Position numbers and translations under genes: made by a program. A model generated the notes under the pieces. The model ran no database searches. It was not told the DNA's origin and saw only the letters and a list, made by a program, of their open reading frames with translations. A stretch of 64,000 nt of DNA from M3007 sp031373665 (lineage in GTDB: Bacteria > Bacteroidota > Bacteroidia > Chitinophagales > Saprospiraceae): NCBI GenBank assembly GCA_031373665.1, contig JANMMZ010000093.1, positions 1 through 64,000 on the forward strand. The letters run 5' to 3'. Shown one piece after another: positions 36,113 through 42,709 of the stretch (position 1 is its first letter; each line of letters opens with the position of its first letter).

Positions 36113-37198
36113 TTATCTAACGACTGGTACTACTCTTTGATAGTTGCCTTGGTCAGTCAAATATGAAATTTGAAGCCAAACTATGCTATTTCCAATGGAA
36201 GAAGGCAGGTCTAGTGTTATGCTTTCAGCAGGCAGAAATACAGCGGAATTCAATATTTTGCCTTGCGCATTCACCGTGGTAACGGTGATGGGATTGATCG
36301 GAACAGGCCAAAATCGCAAAGAAACAGATGATGCTGTTGTTGGATTAGGATACACCTGCACAAGTGTTTCATCTGGGTTGGGTTGGGTTGTATTAGAGGT
36401 GCAGGTGGCTGCGTTGAGGCAATAAGCGCGTTTGGCAAGGGTACAATCCAATATGAATGGATTTACCTTCCCGTGCTGGTGAGGCGCAATTTTCCAAGTG
36501 CGCTGATATTCGTCAGCAGCGATAGGATCTGAAGTATGCCAATTACAAATATCTGTAAGTTGTAAATTGAAGAAGTTCGGATCAGCGGCATCCGCCTCGG
36601 GTTTATACATCGTGTAAAAATAGAAAATAGCCCTAGCCAGATCGCCTTTGGATGATTCACGTGGCTCAAATGATGTAGATCCTGATTCCGAATACAGGTC
36701 TTTATTTTGGGTGGGTGTGGAGGTCAGTGTATTATTGAGATAAAACCACTTTTGAGTACTGGGATCGGGTACTTCCGCTAAAGGGAACGATTGTCTAGCC
36801 CCATTGACCGCTATACGGGAAGGGTAAAGGTGGTGCATATCACTGCGGGCAGGTTCTAGGTCTGCACCCTTACTCTGTGGGTAACCGTGCTCGGCATTGA
36901 TGCCATTGGAGGTGCCGTTTTGGTAAACATACTGGGTAGGATCCTGGGTAGGATCCAAGTAAACGGTGTGTCCGCTGTAAATACAGGAAACGCTGTCGTT
37001 TTTCATGAACACCTTTGAATAGAGCGTATCTCTAGCCACTCCATAAGGCAGAGTAGTTTGGGGCTTAAAATTGGCTGCCAAACTATCCAATAATTCTTTC
37101 CCAGTTAGGGTCGGGAAAATGGGGATTTGAACTTGAGCATCCAGTGCCCCGTGGAGTAATGAACAAAAAACAATTAGAGTGGCGTATTTAAGTTGCAT
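36113..37198 (-). CDS. Secreted endonuclease I with T9SS sorting domain
   Basis: A secreted nuclease of about 361 residues from ATG 37198 (signal peptide ending GALDAQ; the longer frame to 37318 crosses the promoter). The endonuclease I (EndA/NucM) core has NAEHGYPQSKGA, with the catalytic His, and DMHHLYPSRIAVNGARQSFP. Near the C-terminus VYPNPTTASSVSLRFW begins a Por secretion-system type A sorting domain ending QRVVPVVR. It is predicted to be exported by the type IX system and to degrade extracellular DNA, for nutrition or biofilm turnover. Confidence 0.88.
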   Translation of the reverse strand: MQLKYATLIVFCSLLHGALDAQVQIPIFPTLTGKELLDSLAANFKPQTTLPYGVARDTLYSKVFMKNDSVSCIYSGHTVYLDPTQDPTQYVYQNGTSNGINAEHGYPQSKGADLEPARSDMHHLYPSRIAVNGARQSFPLAEVPDPSTQKWFYLNNTLTSTPTQNKDLYSESGSTSFEPRESSKGDLARAIFYFYTMYKPEADAADPNFFNLQLTDICNWHTSDPIAADEYQRTWKIAPHQHGKVNPFILDCTLAKRAYCLNAATCTSNTTQPNPDETLVQVYPNPTTASSVSLRFWPVPINPITVTTVNAQGKILNSAVFLPAESITLDLPSSIGNSIVWLQISYLTDQGNYQRVVPVVR

Positions 37199-37254
37199 TG
37201 TGCTATGTTTTTGATTGTAAATGACAGAAAGACAGGTACAATCCAAATGATGCT

Positions 37255-37289
37255 CAAAGGTACGCCAATGTTGGAAAGGAAAGTGCAAA
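37255..37289 (-). promoter_or_regulatory. Promoter of the endonuclease gene
   Basis: On the minus strand TACCTTTG (37255-37262) lies 56 nt before the ATG at 37198, with a TTTG (37286-37289) 23 nt upstream. The -33 element overlaps the T-tract of the terminator of the preceding gene. Confidence 0.5.
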
Positions 37290-37294
37290 AAAAT

Positions 37295-37326
37295 CCCCCT
37301 TTTTGAAACCGGCAACAAAAAGGGGG
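37295..37326 (-). terminator. Intrinsic terminator of the Gly-rich gene
   Basis: A perfect 11-bp stem (37295-37305 with 37316-37326) has a 10-nt loop, followed on the minus strand by A and T7. It lies 26 bp beyond the stop of the 37353-37715 gene. Confidence 0.8.
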
Positions 37327-37352
37327 AAACAGATCGTTTTAACTACAGTAGA

Positions 37353-37715
37353 TTATGACTGTGTTTGTGATTTGTTTAACATGCCTTGGAGGAATCCACC
37401 GATACCGCCACCGGCACCGCCAAGTACACCGCCACCCAAAAGGGAGCCTAATAATCCGCCTGCCATATCACCACCAAGCACTGACCCCAAGAAGGATCCT
37501 ATGCCGCCATCACCCATTAAACTGGTTACTGCGCCCAATGCGCCGCCGCCGATCAAACCGGACGTAGCAGCCTGCTGAGGCGCTTGCTTTAAGAATATAG
37601 CAGCCAAGGCACTTACCGCAGGCACTGCCCAAGTAGCCGATCCCGCTGGAAGGAATTTGTTACAAATAAAACCCACTACAAGGGTGCCAAGAGAAGAGAG
37701 TAACATGTTTTTCAT
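37353..37715 (-). CDS. Small Gly/Ala-rich hydrophobic protein
   Basis: About 120 residues from ATG 37715. The N-terminus (MKNMLLSSLGTLVVGFICNKFLPAGS) is a hydrophobic helix, possibly an uncleaved signal. The rest is low complexity, with glycine-leucine-rich repeats (LGSVLGGDMAGGLLGSLLGGGVLGG) ending in NKSQTQS. This composition suggests a membrane-inserting or self-assembling peptide-like protein; no known family is recognised. It has its own -7 box and a strong terminator, so it is a real monocistronic gene. Function unknown. Confidence 0.65.
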   Translation of the reverse strand: MKNMLLSSLGTLVVGFICNKFLPAGSATWAVPAVSALAAIFLKQAPQQAATSGLIGGGALGAVTSLMGDGGIGSFLGSVLGGDMAGGLLGSLLGGGVLGGAGGGIGGFLQGMLNKSQTQS

Positions 37716-37770
37716 AAAAAAATTCGTTTTGTACTGATAAAAGTTGTGTGTAATTAAACTCCGATTGAGG

Positions 37771-37778
37771 CAAAAGTA
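37771..37778 (-). promoter_or_regulatory. -7 box of the Gly-rich gene
   Basis: On the minus strand TACTTTTG matches TAnnTTTG, 55 nt before ATG 37715. It overlaps the upstream end of the longer open frame, supporting the shorter start. Confidence 0.45.
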
Positions 37779-37831
37779 GAAATTATTCATAGTCTAACAA
37801 GTTTTTTTCAATATTAATTTTTTGGGATTCG

Positions 37832-37839
37832 TAACTTTG
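37832..37839 (+). promoter_or_regulatory. -7 box of the GNAT gene
   Basis: TAACTTTG ends 8 nt before the ATG at 37848, giving a leader of only a few nucleotides. No clear -33 element is visible at the correct distance. Confidence 0.4.
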
Positions 37840-37847
37840 CCCAACTT

Positions 37848-38345
37848 ATGACAACTATTGTATTAAAATTAGCGAATGAAGCGGATGTTTCTTTGATCCG
37901 AACCCTTGCTCAAAAAATCTGGTATGAGCATTATCCAGCCATCATTGGGCTAGACCAAATAGAATATATGCTAGATAGATGGTACGACGAGGCTGCCTTG
38001 CTTAAACAGATTCGAGAAGAAGGGCAAGTGTTTCGTTTGGTTTACCTAAATGGGAGTCCGATGGGCTATATTTCTACTACCGAACAAGGGGGCGGGGTAT
38101 TTTACCTCAATAAATTTTACATAGATGTATCCAATCAAAGCAAGGGCATCGGGGCGGCAGTATTCAACCTCGTGTTAGAGGCTTACCCAACGCTTCGGGA
38201 ATTCAGGCTCAATGTGAATCGACAGAATTACAAAAGCGTCAACTTTTACTTTAAAATGGGTTTTGTTATTGAAAGTTGTTTCGACTTGGAAGTCGGAGAT
38301 GGGTATTATATGAACGATTTTCAGATGGTGTATAAAAGACCGTAA
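37848..38345 (+). CDS. GNAT-family N-acetyltransferase
   Basis: An acetyl-CoA-dependent N-acetyltransferase of 165 residues. The pyrophosphate-binding motif A is visible in FYIDVSNQSKGIGAAVF (Q-x-x-G-x-G), preceded by the beta-strand GGGVFYLNKF and followed by motif B with NRQNYKSVNFYFKMGF. The acceptor could be an amine, amino acid or protein N-terminus; nothing narrows it. The ATG at 37848 gives the usual N-terminus (IVLKLANEADVSLIRTLAQ) and follows its promoter box closely. Confidence 0.85.
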   Translation: MTTIVLKLANEADVSLIRTLAQKIWYEHYPAIIGLDQIEYMLDRWYDEAALLKQIREEGQVFRLVYLNGSPMGYISTTEQGGGVFYLNKFYIDVSNQSKGIGAAVFNLVLEAYPTLREFRLNVNRQNYKSVNFYFKMGFVIESCFDLEVGDGYYMNDFQMVYKRP

Positions 38346-38396
38346 TACATAAACGCTGCTGGCGCGGAAAAGTAAATGCCATGTGCATACTTGTTC

Positions 38397-38951
38397 CTAA
38401 CCTATACCTTGATCGGGATTGGCTCCTTGTACGCCTTTAAAGTAATTCCATATAAAATCGAGGTCTTTTTCCTCGTCGCCAGTGAGGAAAAAGAGTTCAG
38501 GGTCAAAAAACACCTCGCGGGTGGCCCAATCGAATTTACACAAACATATAGGTACTTTTGCCAATCGAGCGATGTGGTAAAAACCAGTTTTGAATTTGTC
38601 CACCTTGGTACGAGTTCCCTCAGGTGAAATAACTAGGTGCAGGCGTTTTTCACGTTCAAATGCCTCCACGGTGGCTGTCACGAAGTTGCCGCCCCCTTTT
38701 TTGCTTCTATTGACGGGTATCCCGCCCCACCACCGGAATAAATACCCGAATGGCCACCGAAACAGGCTGTGCTTGGCTACATAATTGGCGTTGAGGCGAC
38801 CAGCACTGTTGGTCAGTACCCCAAGTGGAAAATCCCAATTGGAAGTATGTGGGCCTACGGCCACCACGACTTTGTCTAATTCAAACGGGTAATGACCAGT
38901 TATTTTCCAGCCCCAAAGGCGCATGATGAAAGCACTAATGCTACTTAACAT
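38397..38951 (-). CDS. PlsC-like 1-acylglycerol-3-phosphate acyltransferase
   Basis: A membrane-associated acyltransferase of 184 residues. The HX4D catalytic motif is HTSNWD, motif II reads WGGIPVNRSKKGGGNF and motif III is ISPEGTRTK. These are the LPLAT signatures of enzymes that acylate lysophosphatidic acid or related lysolipids. The protein is shorter than E. coli PlsC (245), typical for the Bacteroidota group of small acyltransferases. The start ATG 38951 gives a hydrophobic N-terminus. It is not evidently co-transcribed with neighbours. Confidence 0.85.
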   Translation of the reverse strand: MLSSISAFIMRLWGWKITGHYPFELDKVVVAVGPHTSNWDFPLGVLTNSAGRLNANYVAKHSLFRWPFGYLFRWWGGIPVNRSKKGGGNFVTATVEAFEREKRLHLVISPEGTRTKVDKFKTGFYHIARLAKVPICLCKFDWATREVFFDPELFFLTGDEEKDLDFIWNYFKGVQGANPDQGIG

Positions 38952-39060
38952 AGATAATATTATTGTATTTTGATCAAATGTTTCAGCAAAGGTGGGTCAT
39001 TTTTTTTATTTTTTAGTATTTTTTAAACCTACGATAGATAGGGGGTTCTTGCGAGAGGAG

Positions 39061-39110
39061 GATAACGGTAAAATTGAATTTACAAATGATGTGGATGTAG
39101 ATAATGAGAT
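39061..39110 (+). pseudogene. 50-bp remnant of a PorT-like barrel gene
   Basis: This 50-bp stretch matches the minus-strand barrel gene at 29186-29235 at 47 of 50 positions. It encodes the same peptide style (GKIEFTNDVDVDNE) and stops abruptly 6 bp before the methyltransferase stop codon. It is the only surviving piece of a second barrel gene, in the same convergent arrangement with the methyltransferase as at 28.5-29.7 kb. Confidence 0.85.
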
Positions 39111-39116
39111 ACTTAA

Positions 39117-39851
39117 CTATGCTTTTTTCTTAGCAATCATCACCAACCGTTTCGACTCTTGCTGATTGAATGCACCAAGGTCATAGCCACCATAAGTATG
39201 GATGATCTCCATATCGGCTAATTCAAATAACCGCTCAAAGTCTTCCAAGCGGAAAAGCCTAACGCGTTCGCGAAACTCAAAATCACGCCCCCCCGTTTTG
39301 AACGAAACAGTTTTATAGATATGACCATCGCGTATAACTTTCTTCAAATTAAAGGCTATATTATCAATGACTTTCACTTCTGAGCGCACCACTTGTTGTA
39401 TGACCCATTCGGAATTGAAAAAATCTAGTAGAAACAACCCGTTGGGGCGCAAACCCTTTGACGCATTTTTTAAGGCTTTTAAATGCTCTGCATCTGAGAT
39501 GAAATACCCAAAACTGGTGAACATATTCATGATGGCATCATAATAATTCATTCGAAAGGGTAAACGCATATCATGTTGAAAAAACATCAGCCGCTCATGC
39601 TCGAATTGCTTCGCAAATACAATGCTAGCCATTGAAATATCCAAACCAGTGACCTCAAAGCCTTTTTCGGCCAAATACCTTGAGTGGCGACCTTTGCCAC
39701 AGGCTAGGTCTAAAATGCGAGAATCTGGAGGCAGTTGGAGCGCCGTTAGCAATTTGTCAATGGCTGCTTTGGCTTCCGTTTCGTCATGACTTTTATAGAG
39801 TGTGTGATAGTATGGAGAATCAAACCACTCGGCAAACCATTCTTTTTGCAT
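39117..39851 (-). CDS. Class I SAM-dependent methyltransferase
   Basis: A methyltransferase of 244 residues. Motif I is ILDLACGKGRHSRYLAEKG, followed by VTGLDIS and a motif-IV-like region (YYDAIMNMFTSFGYF). The C-terminal half (FEFRERVRLFRLEDFERLF) matches a domain typical of small-molecule or quinone methyltransferases of this type; the acceptor is unknown. It overlaps by 1 nt (TAATG) the stop of the DUF4230 gene upstream, so the two are translationally coupled. A truncated second copy lies at 28480-28835. Confidence 0.88.
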   Translation of the reverse strand: MQKEWFAEWFDSPYYHTLYKSHDETEAKAAIDKLLTALQLPPDSRILDLACGKGRHSRYLAEKGFEVTGLDISMASIVFAKQFEHERLMFFQHDMRLPFRMNYYDAIMNMFTSFGYFISDAEHLKALKNASKGLRPNGLFLLDFFNSEWVIQQVVRSEVKVIDNIAFNLKKVIRDGHIYKTVSFKTGGRDFEFRERVRLFRLEDFERLFELADMEIIHTYGGYDLGAFNQQESKRLVMIAKKKA

Positions 39852-41173
39852 TATTGCGGGATAAACTTAGGTTTATTTTTAGAGGGTACTGGCGCATCAG
39901 TCGGTGGCTTGGGGGCGGAAATATTGGGAGGGGCTTGGCCTGATTCACCGCGACGGCGCAATTCATCTTCACTCGGTCGGTCTTCTACATTTTGAAAACG
40001 CACCTCCAATTTATAATTTCGACTAATTCCCTTCACCATTGGACCTAGAATCAATTGCATGACAGAATCAGCGCGCGATTTGGCTTTGTCTAATACATGT
40101 TCATTTTCAATGGCATCAGACCTGAATTGGCGGCGAAGTTCATTGAAATTTTTATTCATTTCATCACCTGTGATGCCGGCAAGAAAACCAACATCCAATT
40201 TGTCAACACGCGGATACACCTCATGCGATAAAATAGTGGGCGGAGGCAAGGTCACATAAACCCTATTCTTTTTGGGATTAAGTGATATATTGAAATAGTC
40301 ATCCAATTTGAATCCAGCCTTGATCACACTGATAGCCTCTACCCTAATTTCGGTTTCGGATATTGGAAATCCAAAAATTTTGTACGGCAATTGTTTGTCG
40401 ATACCTAAGCGACTCCGCAGTTCATAGGTGGCAAGTTCTGTGATTCCACGCCGAACTTTTTCCTTTAGCAAACCATGAGAGGCACTAAAGTCAATAATTT
40501 CGGCTTTCTTTTTCAAACGATCCACCATAGGCCGCAACCCTTCATTGATCGCCAATCCACAGGGCGTTTCCACATCCTTGCCTTTGGCCATGATGGTGCC
40601 ATTGTTTGATTTGATGAGCGTGGCCATAATCTGGGTTACAAAAAAACAGGTGTATTTGCCAGCTACTTCATTAAATACTTGCACTGCTTGGTTGGAGTTG
40701 TCATTGTACCAAGTCTCATACATACCTGCTGTAGTGTCTTTGATAGCAGTGAAATCGTTATAGTACATGGATTTTAAATACTCATGGTGCTTGCGATACT
40801 CAGGCTCAAGTCGGCGTTTCAAACTATCAGGCAATGCCATTCGGTTGGAGACATGGTACAATAATGATACGTTGAAATTATAAACTAAATCATCAAATTC
40901 TTTGTGGTATCGAGCCGGATCAGATAGAATGCGCAAGGCAGATTCTTCGTCAAGGTTTGGTTGAAAATCAGAAGGCACATATGTCATTCTGACTTCTTTT
41001 GGGTCTTGAAAAAGACCCAAAAGTCCGCCTCCGCCTCCATTAGCAAACATTTTATATACGATGATACCCATGATACAAACCAAAGCAATTAATACCATTT
41101 GTTTGCCCATAGGGGCACTTCCTGACCCGCCGCTAGGACTATTGTATGAGCCATCTGATTGACTTGTTGACAT
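39851..41173 (-). CDS. Membrane-anchored DUF4230 protein
   Basis: A protein of 440 residues: a Gly/Ser-rich cytoplasmic start, one transmembrane helix (residues 24-43, MVLIALVCIMGIIVYKMFA), a glycine run, then a large extracytoplasmic region. The segment from about residue 255 to 395 (RVEAISVIKAGFKLDDY, VYVTLPPPTILSHEVYPRVDK) has the pattern of the DUF4230 family, whose function is unknown. The C-terminus is a Pro/Lys-rich tail. It lies 30 bp downstream of tgt and is coupled to the methyltransferase, so tgt-DUF4230-methyltransferase form an operon. Confidence 0.7.
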   Translation of the reverse strand: MSTSQSDGSYNSPSGGSGSAPMGKQMVLIALVCIMGIIVYKMFANGGGGGLLGLFQDPKEVRMTYVPSDFQPNLDEESALRILSDPARYHKEFDDLVYNFNVSLLYHVSNRMALPDSLKRRLEPEYRKHHEYLKSMYYNDFTAIKDTTAGMYETWYNDNSNQAVQVFNEVAGKYTCFFVTQIMATLIKSNNGTIMAKGKDVETPCGLAINEGLRPMVDRLKKKAEIIDFSASHGLLKEKVRRGITELATYELRSRLGIDKQLPYKIFGFPISETEIRVEAISVIKAGFKLDDYFNISLNPKKNRVYVTLPPPTILSHEVYPRVDKLDVGFLAGITGDEMNKNFNELRRQFRSDAIENEHVLDKAKSRADSVMQLILGPMVKGISRNYKLEVRFQNVEDRPSEDELRRRGESGQAPPNISAPKPPTDAPVPSKNKPKFIPQ

Positions 41174-41203
41174 ATAAATTATATTTATAAAATTTATAAT
41201 TAA

Positions 41204-42334
41204 TCACAATTTATTTCCCACCTGAACCACCATGGCGTCTTTCCAAGTTGAAAAATCGCCTTGGATAATGTGTTTTCGCGCTTCCTTCACCAGCCAGAGG
41301 TAAAAACCAAGATTTTGAAGGGTAGCCAGTTGCATTCCTAGTATCTCATTGTTTACAAACAAGTGTCTCAAATAGGCGCGGCTGTGTATTTTACTGGTTT
41401 CAACACTACTTTCCGCATCAATAGGGTCAAAATTGGTTTTCCATTTAGCATTTTTAACGTGGATCACGCCTTGAGAGGTATAGACTACTCCATGCCTCGC
41501 ATTTCGAGTTGGCAATACACAGTCAAACATATCAATGCCCCTAGCGATGCACTCCAGAATATTTTGCGGGGTCCCTACACCCATCAGGTATCGAGGTTTA
41601 TCCAAGGGTAGTATCTCTGTGACAATCTCAGTCATCGCATACATTTCTTCGGCTGGCTCACCTACAGATAACCCGCCAATGGCATTACCTTCGCGCCCAT
41701 ATGAGCCAATGATCTCCGCAGATATTTTGCGCAATTCGGGATAAGTGCTACCTTGCACAATCGGAAAAAGCGTCTGAGAATAGCCATAATGCGGCTCAGT
41801 GGAGTCAAAACGATCAATGCAGCGTTTCAGCCACCGATGCGTCATGTCTAAAGAGTTTTTTGCATATTTAAAATCACATGGATACGGCGTACACTCATCA
41901 AAAGCCATGATAATATCGGCACCAATAGTTCGTTGAATATCCATGACTCCCTCTGGGGTAAATACATGCTTAGAACCATCAATATGGCTTTGAAAAGTCA
42001 CGCCCTCTTCCTTTATTTTGCGTGTGCCAGCCAGTGAATATACCTGATAACCACCACTATCGGTCAAGACCGGGCCTTTCCAACCATTGAACCCATGTAT
42101 GCCTCCGGCTTGGCTCAATACGTCTAATCCCGGACGCAGGTATAGGTGATACGTATTTCCAAGGCATATCTGTGCCTTGATCTCATCTCGCAACTCATGC
42201 TGGTGTACCGCCTTTACAGTAGCAGCCGTGCCTACGGGCATAAATATCGGTGTTTCAATAACCCCGTGATCGGTCTCTATCAATCCAGCCCTGGCTCTTG
42301 TTTTCGAGTCAGTCTGATCTAATGTGAATTTCAT
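41204..42334 (-). CDS. tgt: tRNA-guanine transglycosylase lacking the usual zinc ligands
   Basis: This enzyme exchanges guanine-34 for preQ1 in tRNAs with GUN anticodons. From ATG 42334 it is 376 residues, the E. coli length. Catalytic landmarks are present: LTDSGGYQVYSLA, MAFDECTPYP and FDCVLPTRNARHG with the nucleophilic Asp. The C-terminal zinc site expected as C-x-C-x2-C and a later His is S309-x-V311-x2-S314 and Q340 (in TLQNL, where IHNL is usual), so all four ligands are absent although the surrounding SRAYLRHL and NEILG are conserved. It leads an operon with the DUF4230 and methyltransferase genes. Confidence 0.94.
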   Translation of the reverse strand: MKFTLDQTDSKTRARAGLIETDHGVIETPIFMPVGTAATVKAVHQHELRDEIKAQICLGNTYHLYLRPGLDVLSQAGGIHGFNGWKGPVLTDSGGYQVYSLAGTRKIKEEGVTFQSHIDGSKHVFTPEGVMDIQRTIGADIIMAFDECTPYPCDFKYAKNSLDMTHRWLKRCIDRFDSTEPHYGYSQTLFPIVQGSTYPELRKISAEIIGSYGREGNAIGGLSVGEPAEEMYAMTEIVTEILPLDKPRYLMGVGTPQNILECIARGIDMFDCVLPTRNARHGVVYTSQGVIHVKNAKWKTNFDPIDAESSVETSKIHSRAYLRHLFVNNEILGMQLATLQNLGFYLWLVKEARKHIIQGDFSTWKDAMVVQVGNKL

Positions 42335-42338
42335 GAGG

Positions 42339-42371
42339 CAAAGGTACAATGGAATGATTTGATTTGTCAAT
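42339..42371 (-). promoter_or_regulatory. Promoter of tgt, probably leaderless
   Basis: On the minus strand TACCTTTG (42339-42346) ends exactly 4 nt before the ATG at 42334, with ATTG (42368-42371) 21 nt upstream as a partial -33 element. Transcription would start at the initiation codon. Confidence 0.5.
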
Positions 42372-42581
42372 AATATTCACGAAACATACTATCTGATGAC
42401 TCATATTTATGACTATCATACCAAAAAAATAAAAAATAGTATAAAAATAAAATATTTAGTGCAGAAATTTCAAATATTTAAAATATTTAAAATCAGTGAT
42501 TTAAAAAATTATTTTTAAAAAATACCACCGACTGGCAAAATTTAACGTGTTTTTTTGATACATGATAGATACAATTAGTTG

Positions 42582-42709
42582 TACATTTATCACGAGTTTT
42601 TTTCAGGGTTTCCTGTAATCCGGTATTGACATACCATGTCAGCACACACACATTCCGTGTTCATCTCGTGAAGTATTAGGACTTTTAACCAATCATTTAT
42701 TCGTACCGG
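42582..42709 (+). promoter_or_regulatory. Structured 5' leader of the SprB-repeat gene
   Basis: This lies in the 375-bp gene-free gap 42335-42709, whose left part is extremely AT-rich. TACATTTA (42582-42589) resembles a -7 box. The leader that would follow can close by TCACGAG (42590-42596) with CTCGTGA (42665-42671). Inside are a CAGG/CCTG hairpin (42604-42615), two mutually exclusive hairpins, GGTAT/ATACC (42622-42635) and TGACAT/ATGTCA (42627-42641), and an ACAC/GTGT stem. Confidence 0.35.

Noticed and set aside
42661..42672. Third copy of the small-RNA-like unit, because ATCTCGTGAA recurs before the giant adhesin gene
   Set aside because: Only ten bases match; the flanking blocks (TTCTTGTAAT, TTACTTCTTT) and the terminator are absent, and here the word is half of a long-range stem. 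Chance is a sufficient explanation.
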